Notes under the pieces: model-generated
The model's input: only the letters and a program-made list of their open reading frames with translations
What the model was told of the DNA's origin: nothing
Database searches by the model: none
In this document: one piece after another, positions 34,841 through 43,775 of the stretch
How the letters are laid out: every line of letters starts with the position of its first letter
How positions within the stretch are numbered: the first letter of the stretch is position 1
Program-made: the position numbers and the translations under genes
Source: Halosimplex pelagicum
GTDB taxonomy: Archaea; Halobacteriota; Halobacteria; Halobacteriales; Haloarculaceae
Assembly (NCBI RefSeq): GCF_013415905.1
Contig: NZ_CP058909.1
Span: 3,782,001-3,846,000, forward strand
DNA: 64,000 nucleotides
Direction of reading: 5' to 3'

Positions 34841-36082
34841 ATGGTCGACTTCGACAAGATCAGCGATCCGAACGCTGAATACACGATGCGGGACCTCTCC
34901 GCCGAGACGATGGGCGTCGAGAACGAGCGCGGCGGCACACGCGACGCGGAGATCACCGACGTACAGACGACGATGGTCGACGGCAACTACCCGTGGATCC
35001 TCGTGCGCGTCTACACCGACGCCGGCCCGGTCGGCAACGGCGAGTGTTACTGGGGCGGCGGCGACACGGCCATCATCGAGCGGATGAAGCCGTTCCTCAT
35101 CGGCGAGAACCCCCTCGACATCGACCGGCTCTACGAGCACCTCATCCAGAAGATGTCCGGCGAGGGCTCGATCTCCGGGAAGGTCATCTCCGCCATCTCC
35201 GGCATCGAGATCGCGCTGCACGACGTGGCGGGCAAACTCACCGACCTGCCGGCCTACCAGCTGCTCGGCGGCAAGTACCGCGACTCCGCGCGCGTCTACT
35301 GCGACCTCCACACCGAGGACGAGGCCAACCCGCAGGCCTGCGCCGAGGAGGCCGACCGCGTCGTCTCCGACCTGGGCTACGACGCCATCAAGTTCGACCT
35401 CGACGTGCCCTCCGGTCACGAGAAGGACCGCGCCAACCGCCACCTCCGCCCGGGCGAGATCGAGCACAAGGCCGAGATCGTCGAGGCGACGACCGAAGCC
35501 GTCGGCGACCGCGCCGACGTGGCCTTCGACTGCCACTGGTCGTACGCCACCGGCAGCGCCAAGCGCCTCGCCAAGCGCCTCGAGGAGTACGACGTGTGGT
35601 GGCTCGAAGACGTCGTCCCGCCGGAGAACCACGACGCCCAGCGCGAGGTCACCCAGTCGACCGCCACGCCGCTGGCCACCGGCGAGAACGTCTACCGCAC
35701 CCACGGCAACCGCGACCTCATCGAGAACGAGGCCATCGACATCATCGCCCCCGACATCCCGCGCGTCGGCGGCATGCGCGAGGGCCGCAAGATCGCAGCC
35801 ATGGCCGACATGTACTACATCCCCGTCGCCATGCACAACGTCTCCTCACCCATCGGTACGATGGCCTCCGCGCAGCTCGCGGCCGCCATCCCGAACTCGC
35901 TGGCCGTCGAGTACCACTCCTACGAGCTCGGCTGGTGGGAGGACCTGGTCGAAGAGGACAACCTCATCGAGGAGGGCCGCATGGAGATCCCCGAGGAGCC
36001 CGGCCTCGGCCTGACGCTCGACTTCGACACCATCGAGGAGAACATGGTCGAAGGCGAGACGCTGTTCGACGAGGCCGCGTAA
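34841..36082 (+). CDS. Enolase-superfamily sugar-acid dehydratase (xylonate/gluconate dehydratase, XacD-like)
   Basis: 413-residue member of the mandelate racemase/enolase superfamily. The N-terminal capping domain (ITDVQTTMVDGNYPWILVRVYTD) is followed by a barrel with YDAIKFDLDVP, and the metal-ligand series Asp in VAFDCHWSYATG, Glu in VWWLEDVVPPEN and Glu in LATGENVY, then MHNVSSPIGTMASAQLAAAIP near the C-terminus. It would remove water from a sugar acid to give a 2-keto-3-deoxy acid. The pairing with a semialdehyde dehydrogenase and an IclR regulator, plus xylanases in the window, favours D-xylonate; gluconate is the alternative, because both activities occur in this haloarchaeal group and a KDG kinase lies at 24 kb. 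Promoter spacing fixes the start. Confidence 0.85.
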   Translation: MVDFDKISDPNAEYTMRDLSAETMGVENERGGTRDAEITDVQTTMVDGNYPWILVRVYTDAGPVGNGECYWGGGDTAIIERMKPFLIGENPLDIDRLYEHLIQKMSGEGSISGKVISAISGIEIALHDVAGKLTDLPAYQLLGGKYRDSARVYCDLHTEDEANPQACAEEADRVVSDLGYDAIKFDLDVPSGHEKDRANRHLRPGEIEHKAEIVEATTEAVGDRADVAFDCHWSYATGSAKRLAKRLEEYDVWWLEDVVPPENHDAQREVTQSTATPLATGENVYRTHGNRDLIENEAIDIIAPDIPRVGGMREGRKIAAMADMYYIPVAMHNVSSPIGTMASAQLAAAIPNSLAVEYHSYELGWWEDLVEEDNLIEEGRMEIPEEPGLGLTLDFDTIEENMVEGETLFDEAA

Positions 36083-36318
36083 GCCCGCCGAAGAGCTGCG
36101 ACCCGCTCGCCGGACGAATCGGGCGCCAACTGAGTCATTCTTCGCCGTTTCGACGCGCTCGCAGCCACGAGCGGCGGCACACGAGGCCGTTTCACGCTAT
36201 CGAACGCCGCTCTCACGGGACGGCCGCATTTGCCGATCGGAAACGGTCCGGTCGGAACGATACAGAACGGAGTTCGTTCGAAGGGAACAGGTAAGTGCGG
36301 CGGCGCGAATCCTCTCGT

Positions 36319-37080
36319 ATGGACGAGCCGAAACACCCGGTCACGACGGTCGACCGGACCCTACAGATCGTCGAGATCATCCAGGAACTCGACGGCGCCG
36401 GCGTCTCGGAGGTCGCCGACCGGGTCGACGTGGGCAAGAGCGCGGTACACAACCACCTCAACACGCTCGCCAACCGCGAGTACGTCGTCAAGGAGGGCGA
36501 GGAGTACCACATCGGGCTCGCCTTCCTCGGCCTGGGCGCCTACGCGCGCAAGCGCAACGACATCTTCGACGCCGCCCACACCGAGGTCGACAAACTCGCC
36601 GACGAGACGGGCGAACTGGTCAACCTCCTCGTCGAGAAGAGCGGCCAGGGCATCTATCTCTACCAGGCCCAGGGCGACAACGCCGTCGAACTCGACACCT
36701 ACGAGGGCAAGCGCGTCAACCTCCACTGCACCGGCCTCGGCAAGGCCATCCTCGGGTTCCGCCCGACGGAGGAAGTCGAGGGGATCATCGACGACCACGG
36801 CATGCCCGCCGAGACCGAACACACGATCACCGACCCCGACGCCTTCTTCGACGAACTCGCCGAGATCCGCGAGCAGGGCTACGCCGTCGACGAGGAGGAG
36901 CGGCTCAACGGGCTCCGCTGCGTCGCCGCCCCGATCACCGACGACGACGACCGCGCCATCGCCGCCATCAGCGTCTCCTGTCCCGTCCACCGCGTCGACG
37001 ACGACCGCTTCTACGAGGACCTCCGCCAGGCGGTGCTCGGCGCCGCCAACGTCGTCGAACTGGAACACAACTACTCCTGA
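36319..37080 (+). CDS. IclR-family transcription regulator (XacR-like)
   Basis: 253 residues. N-terminal winged helix about 8-70 (VTTVDRTLQIVEIIQELDGAGVSEVADRV, then GKSAVHNHLNTLANREYVVKEG) and an IclR effector-binding domain from about 80 (LADETGELVNLLVEKSGQGIYLYQ, then CVAAPITDDDDRAIAAISVSCP). It acts as a dimer/tetramer responding to a small molecule, often a sugar acid or keto acid. It follows the dehydratase on the same strand after 236 bases and probably controls that gene and the divergent dehydrogenase, as XacR does for pentose genes in Haloferax. The start at 36319 (MDEPKHPVTTVDRTLQ) is the family one. Its stop is directly followed by a structured repeat element. Confidence 0.88.
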   Translation: MDEPKHPVTTVDRTLQIVEIIQELDGAGVSEVADRVDVGKSAVHNHLNTLANREYVVKEGEEYHIGLAFLGLGAYARKRNDIFDAAHTEVDKLADETGELVNLLVEKSGQGIYLYQAQGDNAVELDTYEGKRVNLHCTGLGKAILGFRPTEEVEGIIDDHGMPAETEHTITDPDAFFDELAEIREQGYAVDEEERLNGLRCVAAPITDDDDRAIAAISVSCPVHRVDDDRFYEDLRQAVLGAANVVELEHNYS

Positions 37081-37081
37081 A

Positions 37082-37203
37082 ACCATCTTTTTCGACCGGG
37101 GGTTTCCTCGGTCGCCTGCGGCGACCTGCGGGGAACCCCCGGTCCAAAAACATGGGTGAAAAAGGCCGGACGGCTCGGTCGCTGCGCTCCCTCGCGTCCG
37201 GTG
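37082..37203 (+). repeat. Structured 3' repeat element, copy 1 (downstream of the IclR gene)
   Basis: Begins two bases after the IclR stop. CCATCTTTTTC, then an outer 11-bp stem GACCGGGGGTT/AACCCCCGGTC (37094-37104 with 37134-37144) enclosing an inner GGTCGC/GCGACC hairpin, then the core AAAAACATGGGTGAAAAAGG (37146-37165), then a CCGGACG/CGTCCGG hairpin. Copy 2 at 37.4 kb is the same layout in inverted orientation, placed at the 3' end of the thermosome gene. T-rich runs on both strands suggest it ends transcription. Confidence 0.8.
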
Positions 37204-37373
37204 TCTGCGGGAGTGAGCAGCGCGAACGACCGCAGGCTCGTCACCGCTTGCTCTGACGGCGAACCGGCGCTGCGCGCCGGATGCTGGAACCGCAACCTTT
37301 GGCACGGATACCAATACACTCGGCCGAAAACACGTCGTGATATAGCGAACGACGGGAAACAGTGAGAGAACGT

Positions 37374-37516
37374 CCGCGCGCCGCAGGCGCGCGGTTCACC
37401 GGTCGCGAGGGAGCGAAGCGACCGCGGCGACCGGCCTTTTTCACCCATGTTTTTCGCGGGTGGGTTCCCGCAGGCGCGCGAAGCGCGCCGAGGAAACCCG
37501 CCCGCGAAAAAGATGG
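37374..37516 (-). repeat. Structured 3' repeat element, copy 2 (downstream of the thermosome gene)
   Basis: Directly abuts the thermosome stop (37519). On the minus strand: CCATCTTTTTC, outer stem CGCGGGCGGGTT/AACCCACCCGCG with an inner GGCGCGC/GCGCGCC hairpin, core AAAAACATGGGTGAAAAAGG, a CCGGTCG/CGACCGG hairpin, and a final CCGCGCGCC/GGCGCGCGG hairpin. Compared with copy 1 almost every outer-stem base differs, yet pairing is kept. The 170 bases between the two copies hold no gene. Confidence 0.8.
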
Positions 37517-37518
37517 TC

Positions 37519-39213
37519 TTACATCATGCCGCCCATGCCGCCGCCCATCCCGCCCATGCCGCCGGGCGGGCCGCCCGCGCCGCCTTCGTCTTCGTCCTCG
37601 CCGCCGACCGAGAGGTCGCCGGCGGAGATCACGTCGTCGATGCGAAGGATCATCGTCGAGGCGTCGACCGCGGAGTTGACGGCCGTGGTCTTGACGCGCA
37701 GCGGCTCGACGACGCCGTCCTCGAACATCTCGACGAGTTCGCCCGTGTCGGCGTCGATGCCGACGTTCACGTCGCCCGCGTCGTGGCGCGCGGTCATGTC
37801 GACCAGCGCGTCGATGGCGTCGTGGCCCGCGTTCTCGGCGAGCGTTCGGGGACCGTCCTCGAAGGCCTCGGCGAAGGCCTCGACGGCCAGCTGCTCGCGG
37901 CCCTCGACGGAGTCGGCCTCCTCGCGGAGCGCGAGCGACGCCTCGATCTCCGGGGCGCCGCCGCCCGGCAGGACGTAGCCGTCCTCGATGGCGGCGGAGA
38001 CGACGCCGATGCTGTCGACGACGGCCCGCTCGACCTCGTCGAGGACGTGCTCGGTGCCGCCGCGGAGGAGGATCGTGCCGACCCCCTCCTCGGGGAGGTC
38101 ACCGAAGACGACCGTCGACTCGTGGTCGGCCTGCCGGCGGACGGTCACGTCGCGGATGACCCGCTCGGAGACGCTGCCGGCGTGGCCGAGGTGGTCGGCG
38201 GTGAGTAGCTTCAGGTCGCCGACGCGCTCGGCGCCGGTCGCGGCGGCGACGCGCTGGCGCTTGTCGTCGTCGACGCGGCGGAAGGCCGTGATGCCGTTCT
38301 CGACGAGCAGCTCGGCGGCGTACTCGTCGATGCCGCCGTCGGCGAGGACCACGTCGGCGCCCGCCTCGACGATGGCGTCGACCTTGTCGGCCAGCTCGGA
38401 CTGCTCGCGCTCGACGAACCCCTGCAGGTCGCCCATGTCGCCGACCGACGCCTCGGCGCCGACCTCGGTCTCGGAGACCTCGATGTCGCCCTCGTAGACG
38501 AGGACGTTCGCGTCGTCGAGGTCGCGGCTCATGTTCTGGTGGACCGGTTCGATGTCGAAGAGGATGCCGTCGACGAACTCCGAGTCGTCGATGGAGGCGC
38601 CGTAGAACTGGCGCACGTCGACGGCGTCCTGGTCGACGGTGCCGTCCTCGCGGACGGCCGCTCGCACGGCGCTGACGACCATCGACGAGAGCAGGTCCTT
38701 GGCGGTCTCGGCGCCCTTGCCGGTCATCGCGGTGCCGGCGACCTGTTCGAGCACTTCGGTGTCGTCGGGGTCGACCTCGGTCGCGATGTCCTCGAACACC
38801 TCGGTGACCGTCTCGGCCGCGTGGCGGTAGCCGGCGACGATCGAGGTCGGGTGGATGTCCTGTTCGAGCAGTTCCTCGGCGTTGCCGAGCAGGGCGCCGG
38901 CGAGGATGACCGCGGAGGTGGTGCCGTCGCCGACCTCCTCCTCCTGGGTCGTCGCCACGTCGACGACCATGTCCGCGGCGGGATGGTCGACGTCCATCTC
39001 CTCCAGCAGTGTCACGCCGTCGTTCGTGACGACGACGTTGCCACCCTGGTCGACGAGCATCTTGTCCATCCCCCGGGGGCCGAGGGTCGTCCGGATCGTC
39101 TCCGCGACTGCGCGCCCCGCTTCGAGGTTCATCGACCGGGCGTCCTCGCCCGACGTGCGCTGGCTTTCGTCGGAGAGGACCACCATCGGTCCGTCGGCCA
39201 TCTGTCGTGCCAT
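37519..39213 (-). CDS. thsA: Thermosome subunit (group II chaperonin)
   Basis: 564 residues, full-length archaeal CCT/thermosome subunit that forms an ATP-driven double-ring folding chamber in the cytoplasm. Signatures: [18 protein letters not shown] near 40-57, [20 protein letters not shown], the ATPase motif [15 protein letters not shown] near 96-110 and [16 protein letters not shown] near 400. The C-terminus is the usual Gly-Met-rich tail ([14 protein letters not shown]). The first Met at 39213 gives [22 protein letters not shown]; a Met four residues on is possible. Single gene on the minus strand, ending convergently with the IclR gene, each tail carrying a copy of the structured repeat. 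The letter of the paralogue cannot be told from sequence alone. Confidence 0.95.
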   Translation of the reverse strand: MARQMADGPMVVLSDESQRTSGEDARSMNLEAGRAVAETIRTTLGPRGMDKMLVDQGGNVVVTNDGVTLLEEMDVDHPAADMVVDVATTQEEEVGDGTTSAVILAGALLGNAEELLEQDIHPTSIVAGYRHAAETVTEVFEDIATEVDPDDTEVLEQVAGTAMTGKGAETAKDLLSSMVVSAVRAAVREDGTVDQDAVDVRQFYGASIDDSEFVDGILFDIEPVHQNMSRDLDDANVLVYEGDIEVSETEVGAEASVGDMGDLQGFVEREQSELADKVDAIVEAGADVVLADGGIDEYAAELLVENGITAFRRVDDDKRQRVAAATGAERVGDLKLLTADHLGHAGSVSERVIRDVTVRRQADHESTVVFGDLPEEGVGTILLRGGTEHVLDEVERAVVDSIGVVSAAIEDGYVLPGGGAPEIEASLALREEADSVEGREQLAVEAFAEAFEDGPRTLAENAGHDAIDALVDMTARHDAGDVNVGIDADTGELVEMFEDGVVEPLRVKTTAVNSAVDASTMILRIDDVISAGDLSVGGEDEDEGGAGGPPGGMGGMGGGMGGMM

Positions 39214-39310
39214 GTGTGCTCACAACCGCGTCTGGCGGAAATAAGATTTGCTTTCCGAACGAGCGCGGCGGCCGGTCACGCGGGACCGGCCGAGAAGGGT
39301 ATCGTCGGGC

Positions 39311-40501
39311 TCAGTCGCCGAACGTCGAGGAGTCCTGAGCGTCGTACTCGACTTCCTCGGCGTCGGCCAGCTCCGCGCTGTTCCAGTACTCGTGGGTCTC
39401 CAGCGCGCGGAAGCAGGCGGTCTCGCTCTCGCCGGCGGTGTCGAACATCCCCGGTTCCTCCTGCGTGCAGACCTCGCGGGCCTCCGGACAGCGCGTGTGG
39501 AACTTGCAGCCCGAGGGCGGGTCCTCGGGGTCGGGCACGTCCACCTCGCGGACCGGCGGGTCCTCCTGGATCCGCTGTTTCGCCAGGTCCGGGTCGACCG
39601 TCGGCGTCGACCACTTCAGGACCTTCGTGTAGGGGTGGGTCGGGTTCTGGAGGATCTCCTCGGGCGGCCCGATCTCGACGATCTCGCCGAGGTACATGAT
39701 GGCGATGCGCCCGCCCGCGCGCTTGGCGAGGTAGCGGGCGTTGGCCAGGTCGTGACTGATGAAGATGTAGGAGGTGTCGAACGTCTCCTGCAGGTCGAGG
39801 ATGAGGTCCATCATCCCGACGCGGAGGCTCACGTCCAGCGCCGAGATGGCCTCGTCGGCGAGGATCACGTCCGGGTTCATCAGCAGGGCGCGACCGAGCG
39901 CGATGCGCTGTTTCTCCCCGCCCGACAGCTGGTGGGGGTAGCGCTCGGCGTAGTCCTCCGGCGGCATCATGTCCACGAACTCCAGGAAGCGGTAGATTGT
40001 GTCTTCGCGCTCCTTGGGCCCCAGCTCCGTCCGGTACTTCTTGAGCGGGTCCGAGAGGATCGCCTTGACGCGTCGCGAGGAGTTCAGCGCGTTGGCGGGG
40101 TCCTGGTGGATGATCTGCATCGCGCGCCGGATCTCGGTGAACTCGATGTCGGCGTCGCGGGGGTTGTCCTTGGCGTCCCAGATGTCCTGGCCGCGGTAGG
40201 AGATCGACCCGTTGGTCGGCTTCTCGAGGCCGATCGCGGTCTTGCCGAGCGTGGTCTTGCCACAGCCCGACTCGCCGACCAGCACGACGATGTCGTTGTC
40301 GTAGAGGTCGAAACTGACGCCGTCGACCGCGCGGACCTTCTTGTCGGTCAGCGCTCGCTTGACGACGCCGCCGGGCGTGTAGTGGACGTTCACGTCGTCG
40401 AGCGACAGGATCGGTTCGTCGTCCGGTGCGTCGGTCGCGGCGTCGTCGACGGCCGGGTCGTCGGCCGTCACGTCGTCCGCCGTGGGTTCGTCTGTACTCA
40501 T
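39311..40501 (-). CDS. Oligopeptide/oligosaccharide ABC transporter ATP-binding protein (OppF/DppF-like)
   Basis: 396 residues. After an acidic 30-residue lead it has Walker A GESGCGKTT near 88, the signature LSGGEKQRIALGRAL near 215 and Walker B VILADEAISALD, where Ala replaces Pro of the usual DEP. The C-terminal oligopeptide-transporter domain has the cysteine pattern CKFHTRCPEAREVC (a probable iron-sulfur or structural Cys cluster) that marks Opp/Dpp ATPases. It is the last gene of a four-gene unit (permease, permease, ATPase, ATPase) with three-base spacing to the preceding ATPase. Given the xylanases and GH3 glycosidase upstream, xylo-oligosaccharides are the likely cargo; many haloarchaeal and thermophile family-5 systems carry sugars. 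Confidence 0.92.
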   Translation of the reverse strand: MSTDEPTADDVTADDPAVDDAATDAPDDEPILSLDDVNVHYTPGGVVKRALTDKKVRAVDGVSFDLYDNDIVVLVGESGCGKTTLGKTAIGLEKPTNGSISYRGQDIWDAKDNPRDADIEFTEIRRAMQIIHQDPANALNSSRRVKAILSDPLKKYRTELGPKEREDTIYRFLEFVDMMPPEDYAERYPHQLSGGEKQRIALGRALLMNPDVILADEAISALDVSLRVGMMDLILDLQETFDTSYIFISHDLANARYLAKRAGGRIAIMYLGEIVEIGPPEEILQNPTHPYTKVLKWSTPTVDPDLAKQRIQEDPPVREVDVPDPEDPPSGCKFHTRCPEAREVCTQEEPGMFDTAGESETACFRALETHEYWNSAELADAEEVEYDAQDSSTFGD

Positions 40502-40504
40502 CGG

Positions 40505-41644
40505 TTAGTCCTCCGTGGTCCCGTGGTTGAGGCTGTACGCCAGCTCGTTGCGGGCCTGGTCCGTGTAGAAACACGCCGCCTCGTGGTCCTCGTCGACGGA
40601 CACGAGGTCGGGGTCCTCGATCTCACACCGGTCGTCTGCGATCGGACACCGCGGGTGGAACGAACACCCCGTCGGGATGTTCACCGGGTCCGGCCGCGCC
40701 CCCTCGATGGGCTGCATGTCGTCGATGTCGGAGTCGATGCTCGGCACCGACCGCAACAGCGCTCGGGTGTAGGGGTGAGCGGCGTCTTTCAGCAGCGACC
40801 GCGTGTCGCCCACCTCGATGAACTCGAAGGAGTACATCACGCCGATGCGGTCCGACAGCCCGGCGACCAGCGGCAGGTCGTGCGTGATAAAGACGATCGT
40901 CAGCTCGAACTCGTCGCGCAGCTCCCGCAGCATCGAGATGATCGACCGCTGCATCAGCAGGTCGAGCGCGGCCGTGGGCTCGTCCATCACCAGTACTTCG
41001 GGTTCGAGGACCAGCGCGAGTGCGATGAGCGCGCGCTGTTTCATCCCGCCGGAGAGCTCGTGCGGGTAGGAGTTCATCACGCGGTCGGGGTCGAGGTGCA
41101 GCGCCTCGAACAGGTCCCGGACGTGCTCCATCCGCTCGTCGAGCACCGCGTTGTGGGCCTGGATGGTCTCGTGGAAGTGGCCCTTGATCTTCATCGTGGG
41201 GTTGAACGAGTTCATCGCCCCCTGGAACACCATCGACACCTCCTCCCAGCGGAAGTTGTTGAGTTCGCCCTCGCTCATCCCGAGCACGTCGACGGAGTCG
41301 TCCCCGACGGCGTCGTACGAGCCGATCTGGTCGGCGCTCGGGGTGTCGTCGCTCTCGTCCTCTCTCGGGTAGTAGGTCACGTCCCCCGAGAGGTGGCCGG
41401 GGTCCTCGACGGCGTCCATCAGCGCGGCGGCGAACATCGACTTGCCCGAGCCGCTCTCCCCGACGACGGCGAGGATCTCCTCGCGCCGAACGTCGAGGCT
41501 CACGTCGTTGAGCACCCACGCCTGTCCGCGGGACATCCCGAACTGCACGCGGGCGTCCTCTACGCTCATGACGATGTCGTCGTCCGGGTCTTCGCCCTCC
41601 GTCGCCTCTTCCTCGGTCGATTGGTTCGGTTGTCCGATTGCCAT
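40505..41644 (-). CDS. Oligopeptide/oligosaccharide ABC transporter ATP-binding protein (OppD/DppD-like)
   Basis: 379 residues. Walker A GESGSGKSM near 62, the signature LSGGMKQRALIALALVLEP near 208 and Walker B VLVMDEPTAALD, followed by the H-loop IVFITHDLPLVAGLSDRIGVMY. The C-terminus carries the Cys motif CSFHPRCPIADDRC of Opp/Dpp ATPases. An insertion of about 35 acidic residues follows the Walker A region (YYPREDESDDTPSADQIGSY), longer than in bacterial homologues. It ends three bases before the DppF-like gene begins and pairs with it as the heterodimeric motor. Start MAIGQPNQSTEEE gives an acidic lead of 25 residues, ordinary for haloarchaea. Confidence 0.92.
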   Translation of the reverse strand: MAIGQPNQSTEEEATEGEDPDDDIVMSVEDARVQFGMSRGQAWVLNDVSLDVRREEILAVVGESGSGKSMFAAALMDAVEDPGHLSGDVTYYPREDESDDTPSADQIGSYDAVGDDSVDVLGMSEGELNNFRWEEVSMVFQGAMNSFNPTMKIKGHFHETIQAHNAVLDERMEHVRDLFEALHLDPDRVMNSYPHELSGGMKQRALIALALVLEPEVLVMDEPTAALDLLMQRSIISMLRELRDEFELTIVFITHDLPLVAGLSDRIGVMYSFEFIEVGDTRSLLKDAAHPYTRALLRSVPSIDSDIDDMQPIEGARPDPVNIPTGCSFHPRCPIADDRCEIEDPDLVSVDEDHEAACFYTDQARNELAYSLNHGTTED

Positions 41645-41686
41645 GTCAGCGTCCCTCCGGTCGGTCGGTCGATTCGCGAGCGGTCA

Positions 41687-42712
41687 TCAGAGGTCACCCG
41701 CTCCGTCCTGTTCGTCCTCCGGGACCGTCTCCGAGTGGCGCGCCAGCAGGCGCGGGTTGAACACTCGGTCGAGCCCCTGCGAGAAGAGGATCAGCGAGAA
41801 GCTCACGCCCGAGATGGCCAGCAGCGGGAACAGCATCCAGTGACCCGCGCGGCCGGGCGCCGAGATCGCGTTACCCTGTTCGTAGGCCAGCTGCATCATC
41901 ACGCCCCAGTTGAACGAGTTGAACGGGAGCACGCCGATGAAGTACAGCGCGACCGACTGGAAGATGACGGCGACGGCCGCCCCGGCCGCCGAGACGAGCA
42001 CGAACGGCGCGACCTTCGGGACGAGCTCCTGGCCGACGATCGTCGGCGTCGAGAGCCCGATCGACCGCGCCGCCTCGACGAAGTCCTCCTCGCGCAAGGA
42101 CAGCACCTGCGAGCGCAACATCCTGGCCAGCCCCGGCCACTGGTCGATTGCGATGATGGTCCCGACGATGAACGGGTCCTTCGGCGAGAAGATCGCCGCG
42201 AGGACGATGATCAGCGGCAGGCCCGGGAGGGTGATGAACACGTCGGCGATCGTCATCAGGACGGTGTCGACGACGCCGCCCTTGTAGCCCGCGATCATCC
42301 CGACGAGAACCGCGACGCCGACCGCGAAGACGATCCCGGCCAGCGCCATCTTCATCATCGCCGGCGTCGAGTGGACGAGCGTCTTGAAGACGCCGCGTCC
42401 GAGGTTGTCGGTCCCCAGCGGCATCGACCAGTCGACGAACGGCTGGAGGTAGTACGGCCCCTCGTTGATCTGTGGCGGCGGGACCAGCCAGACGCCGACG
42501 GTCCCCATCAGGAGGTAGAACAGCACGCCCACGCCTCCGATGCGCGTCCGCCAGTCCGACCACGCGACGCGGAACGGCGTCGCGATGTAGAAGTCGAACG
42601 CGCGGCGCGCGCGCTCGGCCGGCGGCGTCCGTCGACGCTCGGTGTCGTCGTCGGTCCCGAAGATGCTTTCCTGCGTGACGCCCCCGTCGCTCCGTGGTTC
42701 TTTCTCGGACAT
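41687..42712 (-). CDS. ABC transporter permease (DppC/OppC-like)
   Basis: 341-residue inner permease. The N-terminal 50 residues are cytoplasmic and charged; TM1 lies about 60-80 (GVGVLFYLLMGTVGVWLV), followed by the OppC_N hallmark of a long loop (FVDWSMPLGTDNLGRGVFKTLVHSTP) and five further TM segments. The coupling (EAA) loop is visible as EAARSIGLSTPTIVGQELVPKVAPF. It follows the DppB-like permease by two bases and precedes the ATPases by 42. Together they form the membrane channel for oligomers delivered by a family-5 binding protein, most likely the one encoded at 51.4-53.6 kb. Confidence 0.92.
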   Translation of the reverse strand: MSEKEPRSDGGVTQESIFGTDDDTERRRTPPAERARRAFDFYIATPFRVAWSDWRTRIGGVGVLFYLLMGTVGVWLVPPPQINEGPYYLQPFVDWSMPLGTDNLGRGVFKTLVHSTPAMMKMALAGIVFAVGVAVLVGMIAGYKGGVVDTVLMTIADVFITLPGLPLIIVLAAIFSPKDPFIVGTIIAIDQWPGLARMLRSQVLSLREEDFVEAARSIGLSTPTIVGQELVPKVAPFVLVSAAGAAVAVIFQSVALYFIGVLPFNSFNWGVMMQLAYEQGNAISAPGRAGHWMLFPLLAISGVSFSLILFSQGLDRVFNPRLLARHSETVPEDEQDGAGDL

Positions 42713-42714
42713 CG

Positions 42715-43737
42715 TTAGAAGCTCTCCCTGGACGCACCGGTTCCGGCTCGCGGGTCGATGAGTCCGTAGGTGAGGTCAGCGATCAGGATCGCCGTCACCG
42801 TGATGCCCGAGAAGAAGACGAACGCGGCCATCACGAGCGGGTAGTCCTGACTGACCGCCGCCTCGAGCATGAACCAGCCGACCCCGTGGTACTGGAAGAT
42901 GACCTCGGTGATGACGTTCGAACTGAACATCCCGGCGATACCGAGCATGAACCCGGTGTAGATCGGGAGGATGGAGTTGCGGGTCAGGTACCGCGTCAGG
43001 ATGCGGTTCGTGCCGAGCCCGCGCAGCCGCGCCGACCGCAGGTAGTCCTCGCCGATGACCCGGACGGACAGCGCCCGCATCCCGATCGCCCCGCCGGCGA
43101 AGCCGACGATGAAGTTCGAGAGGATGGGCAGCGTCGCGTGTCTGGCGATCCCGATCATGTACTCGACGTTGAACCCGGGCGTCGCCGCCGGCGGCGCGCG
43201 GCCGCCGGTCGGGAACAGCCCCCACTGGAACGCCAGGACCGACAGCATCACGATCGCGGCCACGTAGTACGGGATCGACCGCATGACCAGCACGAACACG
43301 GTCAGCCCGGAGTCGATCTTGGTCCCCTCGTGCCAGGCCATGAACACGCCCACCGCGATGGTGGCCGTAAAGCCCAGCAGGAGGCCGTAGACGCTCAGGA
43401 AGATCGACCACGGCATCCCGCGAAAGAGGATGTCGAAGACCGGGTCCTGAAACAGGATCGACTCGCCGAAGTCCTGGTAGAGGATGATGTCCCGAAGCCA
43501 CTCGTAGAAGGCGATCGGGATCGGCGTGTCGGGGTTGATCCCCGTCAGCTGTTCGGCCATCTCGGCGACTTCCTGTGTGTCGACGGGCTGGCCCCGCTGT
43601 TGCATCGTCTGGACCCGGTCGGCGATGATCGCCTGGACCGGCCCACCCGGGACGAGTCTGTACAGTGCGAACGTGATGAACATCCCCACGACGAACGTCA
43701 CGATCGCTTGCGCGAATCGGCGTATGTAATAGTTCAT
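42715..43737 (-). CDS. ABC transporter permease (DppB/OppB-like)
   Basis: 340-residue permease and first gene of the transporter operon. The start at 43737 (MNYYIRRFAQAIVTFVVGMFITFALYRLVPGG) is the standard DppB beginning with TM1 at 9-28, and is supported by a TATA box 24-33 bases ahead; the frame is open further upstream but not coding. A long extracytoplasmic loop (QAIIADRVQTMQQRGQPVDTQEVAEM) precedes the remaining five TM segments. The EAA-like loop GEDYLRSARLRGLGTNRILTRYLTRNSILPI contacts the ATPases. The gene lies just downstream of the YIP1-like gene (39 bases from its stop), but has its own promoter. Confidence 0.92.
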   Translation of the reverse strand: MNYYIRRFAQAIVTFVVGMFITFALYRLVPGGPVQAIIADRVQTMQQRGQPVDTQEVAEMAEQLTGINPDTPIPIAFYEWLRDIILYQDFGESILFQDPVFDILFRGMPWSIFLSVYGLLLGFTATIAVGVFMAWHEGTKIDSGLTVFVLVMRSIPYYVAAIVMLSVLAFQWGLFPTGGRAPPAATPGFNVEYMIGIARHATLPILSNFIVGFAGGAIGMRALSVRVIGEDYLRSARLRGLGTNRILTRYLTRNSILPIYTGFMLGIAGMFSSNVITEVIFQYHGVGWFMLEAAVSQDYPLVMAAFVFFSGITVTAILIADLTYGLIDPRAGTGASRESF

Positions 43738-43760
43738 ACTGTGTGTTGGAGTCTCACAAC

Positions 43761-43770
43761 TTCTTAATTC
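43761..43770 (-). promoter_or_regulatory. TATA element of the dppBCDF-type operon
   Basis: Minus strand GAATTAAGAA 24-33 bases ahead of the permease ATG at 43737, within the 38-base gap after the YIP1-like gene; leaderless spacing. Confidence 0.55.
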
Positions 43771-43775
43771 TTCTG

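Noticed and set aside
39248..42718. Very long open frame (over 1100 codons) on the plus strand
   Set aside because: It lies opposite the thermosome-side ABC transporter genes, which have clear family motifs on the minus strand. Its translation is Arg/Asp/Val-rich repeats with no recognisable domain; long antisense frames are normal in DNA with high GC at third codon positions.
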